A stretch of 64,000 nucleotides of DNA from Lentisphaeria bacterium (GTDB lineage Bacteria; Verrucomicrobiota; Lentisphaeria; Victivallales; Victivallaceae), in assembly GCA_900768505.1 (NCBI GenBank), contig CAAGED010000020.1, forward strand, positions 47,912 through 111,911. The letters run 5' to 3'. Both the position numbers and the translations under genes were made by a program. Of the stretch, positions 17,833 to 28,029 are shown one piece after another. The number at the start of each line of letters is the position of its first letter. Positions within the stretch are counted from its first letter, which is position 1. The notes beneath the pieces are model-generated. The model did no database searches. It was not told the origin of the DNA and saw nothing but the letters and a program-made list of their open reading frames with translations.

Positions 17833-20800
17833 TCTGATTTTCTCCCAGACAATCCATAAATTCCATTATTTTTTCCAGCGGCGGACGATCAAAAAAACAC
17901 CCGTAATCCCGGCGCTCCCGCAAAGCCGCACCCCGGAGAAAAATATAATATACTCCACCGAAATCTTCATAACTAAAAGCATGATTTTTCTGGCGGCAAA
18001 ATTTAAACAACGCCGCAATATATATAAAATACTGCAAAAAATAAAAATTATTCGCCATCTCCAACGGAAGTTTTTCCGGCGCAAAATTTTCCATTTTCCC
18101 CTCCAGACGGTTGGATTTCCAATCCACAATGAATAGTTTTCCGCCATGACGGCAGACCAGGTCAATTGAACCGGTCATAAACCCATCCAGATACTCACTC
18201 CGACCGTCAAAAAACGAAACAAAATCTTCCGGCAAATCAAACTTCTCCCGGGCATAATCCGCCACCAATTGAATTATTTTTGCCCGCTCCGCCGTCGAAA
18301 GCAAAAAATAAAACTCCACCTCATTAAGCCGGTCGCCCCAGCCGATTTGATTAAGAGCGAACCCTCCTTCCGGCAATTTCCGGCTCAATACCAGATTTAC
18401 CATATTTTCGCTCATACGACGAAAAGATTCATCATTCAGTATGCCGGGATCGCAGGGATTAAACAAATACTTATCCACATAAGGCTTCTGGTAATCAATC
18501 TGCTCAAATATTTTATGCCAGCAGCTTCCCAACGCCGCACTGCCGGGAATAGTGAAAATCTCCTCCCCGTCAGCATTTGACATTTTGGTCTCATCAGCCC
18601 CGGAGGGAATATCAGCCAACTCCACTTCAGATTCCATATCCGCCGTCTCCACATCATAATCACTCCCGGATTCACTGGCGGCGACACGTCCGAACACACT
18701 GGGGTTTAAACTGCTGAAACTGCTGATTTGCCAAGTGTTTTTCGAATTTTCCCAAGCATCAGGGCACTGCCACGCCTGATAACTCAATTTAACGCCATCA
18801 TCCAGTATCAATGGCGTGCCGCGAGGCACTCCCCCCCAGGATTCTGGCCGGACGGCATCAAATTTTTCCAACGACGGCCCCAGGTGACTTATTACATTTT
18901 TCTCCTCGGATTCCTCGGATGCGGTAAAGAGATAACACGCATATTTCGGGCGGGTAAAAGCCACATACGCCAGACGCAGATTCTCCTGAAACGACTCCAA
19001 ATTATCGTAATATCTGGAATATTCTGAGCAGCAGAGATCATAAATTTGCCGCTCAGGATTGGCCGGGTCGTGATATTTGTCAAAATGGCTCTTATCCTTC
19101 TTAAACTTGGTGCCGCTGCCTAAATCCGGCAAAATGCAGATGGGAAATTCCAACCCCTTGCTGGTGTGAATGGTCATTATCTTCACCGCATCCAAATCGG
19201 TCTCCAAAATCTGATTGTAAAATTCATTCTCATTGTCCGGCTCGGCACACTGCTGTTCCAAAAATCGGATTAACGCCGTATGGGTAAGATTTTTTTCCTG
19301 CTCCTGCTGCTGCATAATCTCCCCCAATTGCAAAAAATTGCTCACTGAACGCTCCCCGCCCACCTGATGCAACAAACGAGTTTTAACCTCAAAAAAACTC
19401 AACGCCTCGTCGTACATCACCTGAAATGATTTCTGGTCCCACAATTCACGCAGCACAAAAAATTTCTCCCGGCACTCCCGCAAACGCGGCGAATTATCCT
19501 CCCCCCTCAATGCGGTATAGCTTTCGCCGCAAAAATCTCCGGTCAAGGCGGCCAGAACCCCGGACAAATCCGTCGGATTAAAAACCGCCAGCAGAAAATT
19601 CCGCAGCAGCATGGCTTCCGGAGACTCAAAAACATTTCCCAATCTGGCGCAAACTGACGGAATATTCCGCTGGGTAAGCTCATCACGCAAATCGTTGGCG
19701 GCAAAATTTTTCCGCAACAATACCGCAATATCGCCGGGTGTCAGCGGCCGCCAATGCCCAGCACCATCCGGAACAACCAAATTTTGTTGCAGCAAATGAC
19801 AAATTAAATCACCGCATTTCCTGGCCAGTTCTCCCTTGTTTTCCACCGGGCAGCGGAAAAAATTGTATTCGCCACTTCCGGGCGGTATCTGCAGTACTCC
19901 CCCCGGCTGCACCGGCAAATAAGTAATTTCCGACGCGGCAAAAGCCCCTGGCTGCATAAAAATATAATTCACTGCCTCAATCAACTCCGGTGTGGAGCGA
20001 AAATTTTGCGTCAGGGTATGAAAAATACCGCCGCCCTGCTCAATCAGCTCCCGCTTAGCTCGGAAGTAGGTGTGCAAATCCCCATTACGAAAGCTGTAGA
20101 TCGCCTGCTTAGGGTCGCCGACCATAAAAAAGTAATGCTCTTCATCGACAATTTTCTGATTATGGGTAAATATCCGCCGGAAAATTTCATATTGTGTGAC
20201 ATCAGTATCCTGAAATTCGTCAATCAGCCCCACCTTGTACTGCCGGCGCATAATTTTTATCAACTCCGTACCGCCCCGCCCTTGAAGCGCATTTTGCAAA
20301 TCATAAATCATATCATCAAAAGTGGTGATGTTTTGCGCCGCCTTGTATTCGGCAAAACGCTGCTTGATTTGAGCGACTCCAGCCAGTAACAAATCAAATT
20401 CCAACATTCGCCCGGCCAAATTGCGTTTGCGGAATTCATCAAGTTTTTTGCGCAAATCCAACAACTGGCGGATATCCAATTTTAAATCGTCATCGATTTT
20501 TTCACTACCCTCATAACCTTTAAACGCAGTGCCGTTGAATACGGAAGCGATTTCAAAGAGCTCGCTCATTTGTTTTGCCGAGGTTGCCTGCGCAATAGCC
20601 GATGCAAGTTTTTCCTGAGTTTTTATGCTGGGATAGTTTGAAACCGCATTTAATTTTGCCAGTAAATCCAGTTTTAAACAATTAAATAACTCCTCCACAC
20701 TTCCTGACGCCGGATATTCCGCTCCTAAATCGCCAAATTCCAAAATGCAAATATCCACATTTTTCATTTTAGCTAATTTAACCAGTTTACGCACTAAATC

Positions 20801-21397
20801 GTTCATGCCGCGCTCGCCGGACAAGAGTTCACTCAACTGCGCCAACGCCACCGAGTCGGAATTGTCATAATAATGCCGCCGCAAAAAGTCCAATGCCAAT
20901 TCCTGCAATACGGCATCGGAATTTTTCTCCAGTCTGGCGGCAAAAATTGTCCCCGACTCAAATGAATTATCCCGCAAAACCTTCTGGCAAAACGAGTGGA
21001 TGGTGGAAATATTGGCGTTGTCAAAATTACTTAACGCCCGACGTATTTTTTTCATTCCTTCGGCACGCAGCAACTCCGGAAACTCATCAGGAAACAATCG
21101 GTAATAATTTTCCACAATTTTCCTCGACTGCGCATCCGAAATATCAGCAGTAGATTCCTCCCCGAACGCCGCCGCCAGCGCCAGAAGAATATTGCGAATC
21201 TTCAGCCGCAGTTCCGCTGCCGCCGCATTAGTGAAAGTTAAAATCATAAATTCTTCAATCGGAATACTCTTCTCCAATATAAACCGGGCGGAAAGCACCT
21301 GAATTGTAAAAGTTTTACCAGTTCCGGCCGCCGCCTCAATCAGATGGACTCCGGGCAATTCGCAACTGAACGCGTCAAATTTTTCAGCTTCCGACAT
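17822..21397 (-). CDS. recB: Exodeoxyribonuclease V beta subunit RecB
   Basis: An SF1A helicase fused to a nuclease, about 1,190 residues. Walker A is EAAAGTGKTF (about 22-30), Walker B DEFQDTDVTQ (about 395), a later helicase motif is TIHTSKGLEFPI, and the C-terminal nuclease has GSIDLV and VDWKSNRL near residues 1077-1100, corresponding to the catalytic Asp/Lys of E. coli RecB. The frame allows TTG at 21403, but ATG at 21397 is preceded by AAGGA at seven bases and starts three bases after the recC stop, so it is preferred. All key residues are present. Confidence 0.93.
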   Translation of the reverse strand: MSEAEKFDAFSCELPGVHLIEAAAGTGKTFTIQVLSARFILEKSIPIEEFMILTFTNAAAAELRLKIRNILLALAAAFGEESTADISDAQSRKIVENYYRLFPDEFPELLRAEGMKKIRRALSNFDNANISTIHSFCQKVLRDNSFESGTIFAARLEKNSDAVLQELALDFLRRHYYDNSDSVALAQLSELLSGERGMNDLVRKLVKLAKMKNVDICILEFGDLGAEYPASGSVEELFNCLKLDLLAKLNAVSNYPSIKTQEKLASAIAQATSAKQMSELFEIASVFNGTAFKGYEGSEKIDDDLKLDIRQLLDLRKKLDEFRKRNLAGRMLEFDLLLAGVAQIKQRFAEYKAAQNITTFDDMIYDLQNALQGRGGTELIKIMRRQYKVGLIDEFQDTDVTQYEIFRRIFTHNQKIVDEEHYFFMVGDPKQAIYSFRNGDLHTYFRAKRELIEQGGGIFHTLTQNFRSTPELIEAVNYIFMQPGAFAASEITYLPVQPGGVLQIPPGSGEYNFFRCPVENKGELARKCGDLICHLLQQNLVVPDGAGHWRPLTPGDIAVLLRKNFAANDLRDELTQRNIPSVCARLGNVFESPEAMLLRNFLLAVFNPTDLSGVLAALTGDFCGESYTALRGEDNSPRLRECREKFFVLRELWDQKSFQVMYDEALSFFEVKTRLLHQVGGERSVSNFLQLGEIMQQQEQEKNLTHTALIRFLEQQCAEPDNENEFYNQILETDLDAVKIMTIHTSKGLEFPICILPDLGSGTKFKKDKSHFDKYHDPANPERQIYDLCCSEYSRYYDNLESFQENLRLAYVAFTRPKYACYLFTASEESEEKNVISHLGPSLEKFDAVRPESWGGVPRGTPLILDDGVKLSYQAWQCPDAWENSKNTWQISSFSSLNPSVFGRVAASESGSDYDVETADMESEVELADIPSGADETKMSNADGEEIFTIPGSAALGSCWHKIFEQIDYQKPYVDKYLFNPCDPGILNDESFRRMSENMVNLVLSRKLPEGGFALNQIGWGDRLNEVEFYFLLSTAERAKIIQLVADYAREKFDLPEDFVSFFDGRSEYLDGFMTGSIDLVCRHGGKLFIVDWKSNRLEGKMENFAPEKLPLEMANNFYFLQYFIYIAALFKFCRQKNHAFSYEDFGGVYYIFLRGAALRERRDYGCFFDRPPLEKIMEFMDCLGENQNEI

Positions 21398-21399
21398 TT

Positions 21400-24300
21400 T
21401 CAAATCCTTGACTCTCCTGAGTTTTTTTGGTCCCCGCCGAAATTAATCATTTTTTTGGCATATTTCAGCGCATTATCCCGGATTTCCGCCTTTCCCAAGC
21501 CATCCGGCCGGTAATAATGGGCAACGTAAGCATCCTTGCGGGTAAAATCACTCCAGGGATCATCCTTGAAAAACTTGGCAAACAACGCCTCCGGCGACTT
21601 CCAATCCAGCTCCGGCGCAGTTATATCCTCCAGACGACGCCCACCCTGCACCAACTGCCGCAACTGCTTAATCAGTACCTCGGTAATATTGGGGAAAATT
21701 TCCACTGCACGATGTTGTCCCTCCACAAAAATATCCAATAACGCCGCTAATTCCGCCGTAGATCCCGTATCTGAATGCAAAGTTGACACCGCAACCTTAT
21801 CCTTAGATGAACTGTAAAATTGCGTTACCGCCTCATGGCCACCCCAATTATCACCCCATTGACCGTTTAAATGCGCCAACAATGTCAAATGACGCAGACG
21901 CGCCTCAATATACCCGCAAAATGAGGTGGAGGCCGTGAAAAAAACCTGCCGGGAAAAATCCGCATTTACGGTTAATTTTCCACTCAAAACATATTTTTCT
22001 CCCACGGGGCTACTGATCAACACCGGTTCGGACTGAAATATTTTTTTATCTTCCGGAGTTAAATTTTGAAAATTAAAAATATTATCCCGGCAACGCTCAA
22101 AAATAATCTTGCCGGCACTGCCCGGCGGCAGGCGATTGGATTTCTTCAGATAATTGTAGAGTGCCTCCGGAGTGATTTTTCCGGAGGATACAAACTCCCG
22201 CCAGACTTGTTCCCGCAGAAAATAATTTTGCAGACCGTCCAGCACAATTACTTCCTCATCCTCCAATGCATTCAAATCCCGGAAATAAATATCGCAACCG
22301 CTTTGCAAAAAATATCGGCACGGATTGCGAAAAAAACTTATCAAATCAGTCAAATTAACATTTAACGGCGGCAGCTCCTCTCCGGCGGCAACTCTCCACG
22401 CCTCCGACTTCTGCGACAACTTACGCCGACACAACTGCTGCGCCGCACGGTAATTTTCCTCCGAATAAGAGAACAACTCCCCGTCACCGATAAAATAATC
22501 CGGAGCAAACGGCTGCAGGTGATGCTGAATTACCAAATTATCCGCCGGAAAACATTTTTTCATGGCATCCAGCAGTTCCTGAATCACCACTGATGGATTT
22601 TTCTTCTCGTTAGTAGTGGCATTGCGCCCCTGATAAGTGACAATGAAACTCTTACGCGCGGCCAGAAACATCTCCAGAAAAGCATAGCGGTCTTCCAGTA
22701 CCCTAATTCGATCCCACGCCTCCGGCGCCAGCTGCATGAAGTTAAAATTATAATGTTGATCCTGTCTGGGGAAATCCCCTTCATTCATTCCCAGCATGGC
22801 AATTACTCCGTGGGGTATTCCACGCTGGGGAAAGAAGGTGGAGAAGGTTATTCTGCCGCGCAGAAAACCATTTTCGCCGGATTGCTCGAAATACTCCTGC
22901 AGCGCACTGCGCATCAAATCCGCCGAAACCCGGGTCGCCGTAAGTTCGGCATCCGCCGCCAGTGCGGCAAATGCGTTCTGCAGCGTCATAAACTGCAAGG
23001 CATAATCCCGGGTGGAGGCAAAAAATTCATTGCTCAATTGCCGCAATTCCACAATCCACTCCCCCACGGACAGCAGGGGGTTGGAGATAAAAAATCTCCG
23101 CCAGGCAGTCAATACCTGATAAAAACGGATGAATTTATCCACCACGGTAATTTCGCCGCCGCTAAGCAACTCCACGCCGGGAAAGGGGTCAACCTGGTTC
23201 AGCGCCTCTCCCCGACGGCGGGCAAAACCAAATAAAATATTATCCAAACCGCTCTCCCAGGAGTATTCGTCAAACGCCACTTGAGCAAATCTGGCATGAT
23301 CCGCCTTATTCTCCCCCCAGCGTACACCGCCGGAACGCAGATACCCGGCCAGCCGTCCGATTTCCGCCTCGGAGAGTTTAAATTTAGCACTGACGGCGGG
23401 AGTTTCCAGCAGTGTAATCACTTCGTCCAGCGTTAACCGACTGCGGCTCTGCTGTAAAATATTCATAAAAGAATCCACCGTCTTATTGCAGGAGAGATAA
23501 TTGCGGTCACTGATGGTATAAAGTCCGCGCAACGGCGAATCGCTCCGCCCGAAAACCGCCTCAATATAAGGCGCATATAAATTCATATCCGGCGCCACCA
23601 CCATAATTTCTCGGGGCAACGCACCATGCAGTGAAATCTCCCGCAGCAGCAGGTCATGCAGCACCTCCACCTCACGGCGGATGGTATGGCAGGAGTGGAT
23701 TTGCAGTGTATGATCCAATATTCCGGAATCTTCCGCCGGATCGCTTAATGTTAAAATTGAGTTCTGCAAACGCCCCAATGCGGTATCAGGGTAGAGATCA
23801 AAATTTTCATCATCAAATGTTTCAATCACATCCTGCCCGTTCAAGGTCAACTCCAGCAACCCCAGTGCCTGCGCCCCCCAGGCAGAAAAGAGTGGATTAA
23901 GCACCGCTTCGGAATCAAAATTTTGCGGAATAAATTTTCTGCTTCCCCGATTGAAATACTGATCGCCAAAAAATTCCATACTGGGCGAAAGGTAATAAAA
24001 AAATAACTCCTTATCCTTCATCCGAGCCAGATTGTAGATAAAATCCAGATAAAGCTTGGGCATTGAGCCGAAACCGAATATATGCAGTACCCGGGGCGTA
24101 TTCTGCTGATAACTTGCTAAATTATTCAGCGCCTGCAAACGCTTGGAGAGATTTTCGCCGAAAACAATTTTAAATAAATCGCTCTGCCAATTGTCATGGG
24201 TTAGAATTTCCTTCAGTTTATCGTAGCGGAATGTGCGGTACTGGTCAAAAATCTGCAAGAGACGCCCCGATAGCTGCCACGCCCGCAACTCCAAATTGTT

Positions 24301-24639
24301 TCCGCCGCTTTGCTGCAGATAATCCGTTACCTCCCGAGGCAGCCTGGAGTGCTCCGACACGAAATAAGCAAACAATTTCCACCTGAGCGCACCGGGGCGC
24401 ACCCGTTCCTCGGCAGTGACGGTCTGATTGTAAAATTCGGCAATTTTCCGAATCTGCAAATTGGCGCAAATGCCGTTACGCCGCGCCAATTGTTGTTTCA
24501 GGTAGGTTGCAATTCCGTTGTTTGGCACAATCACCCAGTCACACTGCAAAACATCACCATTGGAATGTTGAAGCATATTACGATTGATTTTGTCAATCAG
24601 GATTTCAAGTTTATTGGAAGTATGAAAATGTAATGCCAT
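21400..24639 (-). CDS. recC: Exodeoxyribonuclease V gamma subunit RecC
   Basis: About 1,079 residues, close to the usual 1,120. The start MALHFHTSNKLEILID aligns with E. coli RecC (HSNRLDVL), so ATG 24639 is preferred to the upstream ATG at 24681. Family landmarks include VIVPNNGIATYLKQQLA near the N-terminus, LHIFGFGSMP, MVVAPDMNLYAPYIEAVFG, and a C-terminal region with FFRNPCRYFLQ and ALEDEE. RecC binds the two motors and scans for recombination hotspots; it has no active helicase or nuclease site. It is the first gene of the operon. Confidence 0.9.
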   Translation of the reverse strand: MALHFHTSNKLEILIDKINRNMLQHSNGDVLQCDWVIVPNNGIATYLKQQLARRNGICANLQIRKIAEFYNQTVTAEERVRPGALRWKLFAYFVSEHSRLPREVTDYLQQSGGNNLELRAWQLSGRLLQIFDQYRTFRYDKLKEILTHDNWQSDLFKIVFGENLSKRLQALNNLASYQQNTPRVLHIFGFGSMPKLYLDFIYNLARMKDKELFFYYLSPSMEFFGDQYFNRGSRKFIPQNFDSEAVLNPLFSAWGAQALGLLELTLNGQDVIETFDDENFDLYPDTALGRLQNSILTLSDPAEDSGILDHTLQIHSCHTIRREVEVLHDLLLREISLHGALPREIMVVAPDMNLYAPYIEAVFGRSDSPLRGLYTISDRNYLSCNKTVDSFMNILQQSRSRLTLDEVITLLETPAVSAKFKLSEAEIGRLAGYLRSGGVRWGENKADHARFAQVAFDEYSWESGLDNILFGFARRRGEALNQVDPFPGVELLSGGEITVVDKFIRFYQVLTAWRRFFISNPLLSVGEWIVELRQLSNEFFASTRDYALQFMTLQNAFAALAADAELTATRVSADLMRSALQEYFEQSGENGFLRGRITFSTFFPQRGIPHGVIAMLGMNEGDFPRQDQHYNFNFMQLAPEAWDRIRVLEDRYAFLEMFLAARKSFIVTYQGRNATTNEKKNPSVVIQELLDAMKKCFPADNLVIQHHLQPFAPDYFIGDGELFSYSEENYRAAQQLCRRKLSQKSEAWRVAAGEELPPLNVNLTDLISFFRNPCRYFLQSGCDIYFRDLNALEDEEVIVLDGLQNYFLREQVWREFVSSGKITPEALYNYLKKSNRLPPGSAGKIIFERCRDNIFNFQNLTPEDKKIFQSEPVLISSPVGEKYVLSGKLTVNADFSRQVFFTASTSFCGYIEARLRHLTLLAHLNGQWGDNWGGHEAVTQFYSSSKDKVAVSTLHSDTGSTAELAALLDIFVEGQHRAVEIFPNITEVLIKQLRQLVQGGRRLEDITAPELDWKSPEALFAKFFKDDPWSDFTRKDAYVAHYYRPDGLGKAEIRDNALKYAKKMINFGGDQKNSGESRI

Positions 24640-24746
24640 TCGCAGATTGCTCCGTCCCGAAAAAAAGTCATAAAATATCATTCAATGACGAATATAACCT
24701 TTTTCCGTCGCAAATCAACTGCATTCGCAACCAAAAAATGAATTTA

Positions 24747-25709
24747 TTACAGTTCAAATCCATTCAACAACGGGCAAACACCTAAATTTTCCCGCTCCAT
24801 AAACTGCCGGTAACGCTCCAGTTGCGGCAAATCGCGCCACTGCCGCCACGGCAACAATCTCGCCGGGTCATGTTCACAACTGCGAAGCCACCCATCCGGC
24901 CCCACCACCAGCGAACGTTTGCAGGCCTGACAATGATTTTCCACCACCAGATTGGGGTGTGAAGTCGCCGCCACATCCAACGGAAATTCGCCGCCGAAGA
25001 CGCAGACGGCACCGCACAAGCTAGCCACCTCGTCGGCAATCTGCGCTACATATTCACTCTCCTGCGGAGTCAGAGCCAGATTTTTTTTTATCAACCCCCG
25101 ACCGGAGGGTTTAAATAAATTCAAAATCACCTGATTCGCGCCGGATAAAATGGCGTAGGAGAGAATTTCAAACAACTCATCAAGCGTTTCACGATCAATG
25201 GTTACCCCAACACTGACCTTGATGTTCTGCAACCGCGCCTGATTAATGTACTTGAGCACCCGGTGAAAATCGGCCGATGCCTCGCCGGTTTGCAATGCAA
25301 AACGTCCCAGTCCCGGCAAACTGGTGTATAATTCCACATGATTTTCCGCCAGCAGCGTCAACAACTCCGGCGTCATATTTTTGCAGTTGGAAAAAAAAGC
25401 CAAATGCGATGCCGCACCGTAACAATTGCGCAAAGCATCGGCAGCCTGAACAATCAATTTTTCCACGCCAATTTTCAAGGTTGGCTCACCACCGCTGATT
25501 GAGATATAACGGACGCCATGGGCAATAAATTCCATCGCCATCCGGCAAAACTCTTCAATTTCAATTTCCGGGAGTATTTCTCCGGAATCCGGCGCAAACC
25601 AGGGACAGGAGCAAAACGGGCAGGCCTGATTGCAAGAACGTGTCACCTCTAAAATCATCTGCATTGGCAGGCGGTTAATTTGCTGCGGAACTGGATTAAG
25701 ATTTTTCAC
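24747..25709 (-). CDS. Radical SAM protein coupled to a secreted Cys-motif protein
   Basis: A 320-residue radical SAM protein. C-x3-C-x2-C is in CNQACPFC (about residues 26-33), preceded by MILEVTRS, with ISISGGEPTLK as the SAM-contacting motif. The C-terminal part has CQACKRSLVVGPDGWLRSC and a late CPLL, a Cys pattern like SPASM/twitch domains that hold an extra iron-sulfur cluster. Such enzymes often modify peptides or cofactors. Its ATG overlaps the stop of the upstream secreted protein by four bases (ATGA), so the two are made together. The substrate is unknown. Confidence 0.78.
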   Translation of the reverse strand: MKNLNPVPQQINRLPMQMILEVTRSCNQACPFCSCPWFAPDSGEILPEIEIEEFCRMAMEFIAHGVRYISISGGEPTLKIGVEKLIVQAADALRNCYGAASHLAFFSNCKNMTPELLTLLAENHVELYTSLPGLGRFALQTGEASADFHRVLKYINQARLQNIKVSVGVTIDRETLDELFEILSYAILSGANQVILNLFKPSGRGLIKKNLALTPQESEYVAQIADEVASLCGAVCVFGGEFPLDVAATSHPNLVVENHCQACKRSLVVGPDGWLRSCEHDPARLLPWRQWRDLPQLERYRQFMERENLGVCPLLNGFEL

Positions 25710-26899
25710 TTGTCGTTTTTCCCGTTATTCTGCAACTCAAATGAGATTTTTCCGCCGTTCGGCTCGCTCTTGCCCAGCAAAATTTTCCGCAGTCTTGACA
25801 TTTGCGCCGGAGTTACCTTATTTCCGTTTGGATTATCCAACGCATTATCTTCAATAAACAAACCATAAATCAACTCAAAGTCATGCGGTGCAAGCGTAGA
25901 TTTGATTTGTTTATCCGCAAAATTGAGTTTCACCTCCAACTGGCGCGCCGCCTCCGACTCCGGGTGGCAATATGGACATAACGAGGCATAATTAAGCTCC
26001 AAATCAAATTTTTTTAATATTCCAAACAAATAACTTAATGACAACATATCAGGATAATTGGTCCCGTCTAAGACAAAAAATTTCTTGCCGCAACTTGGAC
26101 ATTTAAACGGCATCCAGGCAGACGGATTTGTATCCGTTATTAAACAACGTGTAAGCATAAACCCTCTTCCTGCGTTATACACACTAAGTTCAGCGGTACT
26201 GGAAAATTTCTTCAGCATCCCGGCCAAATCTTTCTTCCGCAAAATTGTCGCCTGTCCGGTAAGCTGCTGGTAGATTTCGCCGATTTGTCTTTTTTTCTCC
26301 GTTATTCTTTCAATATTCTCAGTATCCTCCGCACTCATGTTAGGCTTGAATATTTTTTGCGAAAATTGTTCTCCAGTCACCACAACAAAAGAGTATCCGT
26401 CAAAATATTTTCTCCTAATATATCCCGCAGGTGAACCTTTGAATAAATTCATCATCTCAATTAACTCCGCCACCCCAACCGGCACGGAGCGATAGACATA
26501 AAATTTATCGTATATCTTAGTTTCCGGATTATAACGGAAGGCATGTTGCCCAAATCTCAGATACAAACGTCCCTCAGAGCAGCAAGGAGATATTTTTGAC
26601 TTATCCCAGGCAAACGAAAAATCATTCCCGGCAAGCTGCTGCAAATGTTCAAGCAGATTTGCTGCCATTATACTTTGATATTCACTGCTTAATTGATATT
26701 TTTTCCCACACTTCCCGCAAATTTGCTCCGGCATTGGGGTATAATGTATTTTTGTCGGATTCGGAATTCCATCTGGAATTGCCAACGGAATAATTTGCAG
26801 CTCATTCAATTTTTTTTCCACCTCCGGCAACGTGTAATCCGCTCCGGCAGCAAGTAAAATCTGCATAAGCAGCAATGAAATGGTTGTTTGTTTAAGCAT
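25706..26899 (-). CDS. Secreted protein with zinc-ribbon-like Cys motifs
   Basis: The frame is open from 26959, but ATG 26899 has GGAGG five bases upstream and yields a signal peptide (MLKQTTISLLLMQILLAAGA), so the 397-residue reading is chosen. The mature protein has CGKCGKKY, a later Cys-Cys, CPSCGKKF and CPYC, spaced like two zinc-ribbon or rubredoxin-like knuckles, separated by long helical segments. I recognise no family. Export of a Cys-rich protein whose gene is translationally coupled to a radical SAM enzyme is unusual; the enzyme may modify it before export or they may share a pathway. Confidence 0.7.
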   Translation of the reverse strand: MLKQTTISLLLMQILLAAGADYTLPEVEKKLNELQIIPLAIPDGIPNPTKIHYTPMPEQICGKCGKKYQLSSEYQSIMAANLLEHLQQLAGNDFSFAWDKSKISPCCSEGRLYLRFGQHAFRYNPETKIYDKFYVYRSVPVGVAELIEMMNLFKGSPAGYIRRKYFDGYSFVVVTGEQFSQKIFKPNMSAEDTENIERITEKKRQIGEIYQQLTGQATILRKKDLAGMLKKFSSTAELSVYNAGRGFMLTRCLITDTNPSAWMPFKCPSCGKKFFVLDGTNYPDMLSLSYLFGILKKFDLELNYASLCPYCHPESEAARQLEVKLNFADKQIKSTLAPHDFELIYGLFIEDNALDNPNGNKVTPAQMSRLRKILLGKSEPNGGKISFELQNNGKNDK

Positions 26900-27128
26900 G
26901 ACTGCCTCCATTTTTTTTGGGTTCACAGATATCTTAATCCCCAATTTTATCATATACAATAATCAATTGTAAAAACATTGTAAAAGTTTTGTTCCAAATA
27001 AAAATTTCTTAACTCTCAGCAAAAAACTTGCATAAACGGGAAAATGGATTATCTTATTCACTCAACGGCGGATTATGCCGTCAGCTAATTGTATTTTTTC
27101 ACACTGCATAACAACAAAAAAATTACTT

Positions 27129-27986
27129 ATGACTTTACTGGAATATTATCAACAAAACTCCGACAATATAAAAGCCATTTTTTTTGACATCGACGGCACC
27201 CTCATGCTGGGGGCAACCCCGATTCCCGGTGCGAAAGAGACGCTGGATTTTCTGCGTCGAAATAATGTCCCTTTCGCCATGCTGACCAATAACAGTATGG
27301 TTTCGCAGCAATTCAAGGCCAACCAAATGTGCGAAGCGGGAATTTTTGCCCGACCCGAGGAGATTATCTCCTGCGCTCTGGCTCTTAAACCGATGGCGGA
27401 ACAACATCGCTGGCTGGATAAAAAATTTTTTCTGATGGGATCGGTCGGACAAAATCCAACCTACGCGGAACTTGCCGGATTAACCGTTACCAGAGACATA
27501 AAAGAGATTGACCAGTGTTTCGGAATTATCAACGGCGAAGGTTACTTCAACTGGTTTCATTATTTCGCCGCCACGCTGAACTTCTTCCGCCGCCACCCCG
27601 ATGCACCATACATCGTGGCCAATCCGGATTCCTACTGGCCGGACGCCGATGATCAATACGGTATCGCCGCCGGAGGGCAAGCCAGATTCATCTGCACCTT
27701 GCTGAATGAGCTGGGCATAAAAAAAGAGCCCGTTTACTTGGGCAAGCCATACAAAATAATCTACGAATACGCCTTGGCGGCCGTGGCAGAAATCCACCAT
27801 CTTACCGCTCCGATTCCACCTCAAATGGCATTAATGGTGGGGGACTCGCTCAAATCCGACATTCTGGGGGCAAATCGGGCCAATTTCAACTCCGGACTGG
27901 TGTTGACCGGGCTCACCACCGAAGTGGAGGCAATGCAGGCGCCGGGAGATTTTCGTCCCAAGCAGATATTCACCAGCCTGATATAA
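27129..27986 (+). CDS. HAD-IIA phosphatase (NagD-like)
   Basis: About 285 residues. Motif I is FFDIDGTLM (nucleophile Asp and acid/base Asp), motif II MLTNNS, and motif IV/C-terminal MVGDSLKSDILGANRANF. The cap is large and inserted between motifs II and III (type C2a), as in NagD and p-nitrophenyl phosphatases. Substrates in this family are sugar or nucleotide phosphates. The frame opens at 27075, but the family normally begins shortly before motif I, so ATG 27129 is preferred; the ribosome site is weak for both. It is convergent with the carboxypeptidase gene. Confidence 0.85.
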   Translation: MTLLEYYQQNSDNIKAIFFDIDGTLMLGATPIPGAKETLDFLRRNNVPFAMLTNNSMVSQQFKANQMCEAGIFARPEEIISCALALKPMAEQHRWLDKKFFLMGSVGQNPTYAELAGLTVTRDIKEIDQCFGIINGEGYFNWFHYFAATLNFFRRHPDAPYIVANPDSYWPDADDQYGIAAGGQARFICTLLNELGIKKEPVYLGKPYKIIYEYALAAVAEIHHLTAPIPPQMALMVGDSLKSDILGANRANFNSGLVLTGLTTEVEAMQAPGDFRPKQIFTSLI

Positions 27987-28029
27987 CTGGTTTATGCTTT
28001 TACCAGCAGGCCATCTGGGAAAAACATTT

